Source: Ruminiclostridium sp.
Lineage (GTDB): Bacteria > Bacillota > Clostridia > Oscillospirales > Ruminococcaceae
Assembly: GCA_017941355.1 (NCBI GenBank)
Contig: JAGAWN010000207.1
Coordinates: 1-50,472, forward strand
Length of the DNA stretch: 50,472 nucleotides
Reading direction: 5' to 3'
Shown in pieces: positions 50,179 to 50,472 of this stretch. Under the pieces are notes generated by a model, which saw nothing but the letters and a program-made list of their open reading frames with translations, made no database searches and was not told the DNA's origin. Within the stretch, counting starts at the first letter, position 1; every line of letters begins with the position of its first letter. The translations under genes were made by a program, and so were the position numbers.

Positions 50179-50334
50179 ATGGCAATGATATTCAATGATG
50201 AGACCCGCGAAAAAATGCGGATACAGCTTCTCGAAAACGGTTTTGCATCTATAAAGCTGCACGGGCTGAAAAAGACTTCGGTGACAGATGTGGCAAACTC
50301 GGCGGGTATTGCCGCGGGTACATTTTACAAATAA
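50179..50334 (+). pseudogene. TetR-family regulator cut off after the helix-turn-helix
   Basis: 51 codons from the ATG at 50179 (GAGAGG before it) encode a normal TetR start: REKMRIQLLENGFASIKLHG, then TSVTDVANSAGIAAGTFYK. The frame stops where family members continue with a Phe/Ser/Lys-rich stretch and the ligand domain. Sequence beyond 50335 has a different character, so the gene appears interrupted. The rest of it may lie beyond the window. Confidence 0.75.
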
Positions 50335-50472
50335 AATCCCTATTTGCATAGTGTTGGTTTAATGAGCTCTAAATCCTTTATTTGCGCTGGTTCTGTCTCT
50401 GAAACGCAGCAATTTTGGATTTTGAAAAACCAAATTCAGGATAATATCCACTTTTTCCAATCTGTCCGATGG
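50335..50472. mobile_element. Probable end of an insertion element
   Basis: TetR homology stops at 50334 and AT-richer DNA begins. A minus-strand frame enters from the right edge and ends with TAA at 50380-50378; its last 30 residues include SGYYPEFGFSKSKIAAF and a basic tail, which could be the end of a transposase. About 45 bases would then lie between the stop and the element end. I cannot name the IS family or see the other terminus. Confidence 0.4.

Overview
The window looks like chromosomal DNA of a gut or rumen Clostridia of the Ruminococcus/Oscillospiraceae type. This is an inference from gene content: Gram-positive lipoproteins, an NPKTG sortase signal, ECF transporters, a GH51 arabinofuranosidase, HD-GYP signalling, and strong GGAGG ribosome sites with TTGACA-17-TATAAT promoters. 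No rRNA, tRNA or CRISPR array was seen.

Layout. 1-2739: end of a cardiolipin synthase gene, then a fused feoA-feoB ferrous iron transporter and its Cys-rich partner. 2851-6152: a two-component system behind a tyrosine-phosphatase-like gene whose catalytic Cys is Ser, flanked by two promoters with the same 11-bp-spaced repeats; one seems to drive only a short RNA. 6416-18898: a MATE exporter with a terminator-containing leader and a MITE-like insert, a large HD-GYP sensor, an alpha/beta hydrolase, a CPBP-like protein, a chemoreceptor, a membrane protein and an HD-kinase fusion. 19004-21190: a Fur-family regulator, a small Cys/His membrane protein and a ZnuA-like lipoprotein. 21196-27917: an ECF sigma/anti-sigma pair and a hydrolase-MarR-GH51 operon.

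27866-50083 is the most interesting part. Eight copies of a palindrome TTAGC-N4-GCTAA lie at seven promoter regions. They precede alpha/beta hydrolase genes (one a remnant), an ATC-hydrolase-family gene, two ECF importer operons with MptD-type S-components, and an NPKTG surface protein followed by a ferric-reductase/FMN-binding protein. One ECF operon carries exporter-fold ABC half-transporters, one of them fused to the double ECF ATPase to give three ATPase domains in one chain. The other is joined to an ABC-2 transporter. An ApbE flavin transferase and a Gx-type membrane protein lie between them. Together this suggests a co-regulated envelope system for iron, haem or a related metal complex, with flavin-based electron transfer outside the membrane; the substrate is inferred, not shown.

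The same region shows decay: a truncated hydrolase, a flavodoxin frame without a usable start, a LysR fragment, an ATPase remnant, an amber codon in the surface protein, and a TetR gene cut off where the window enters a probable insertion element.
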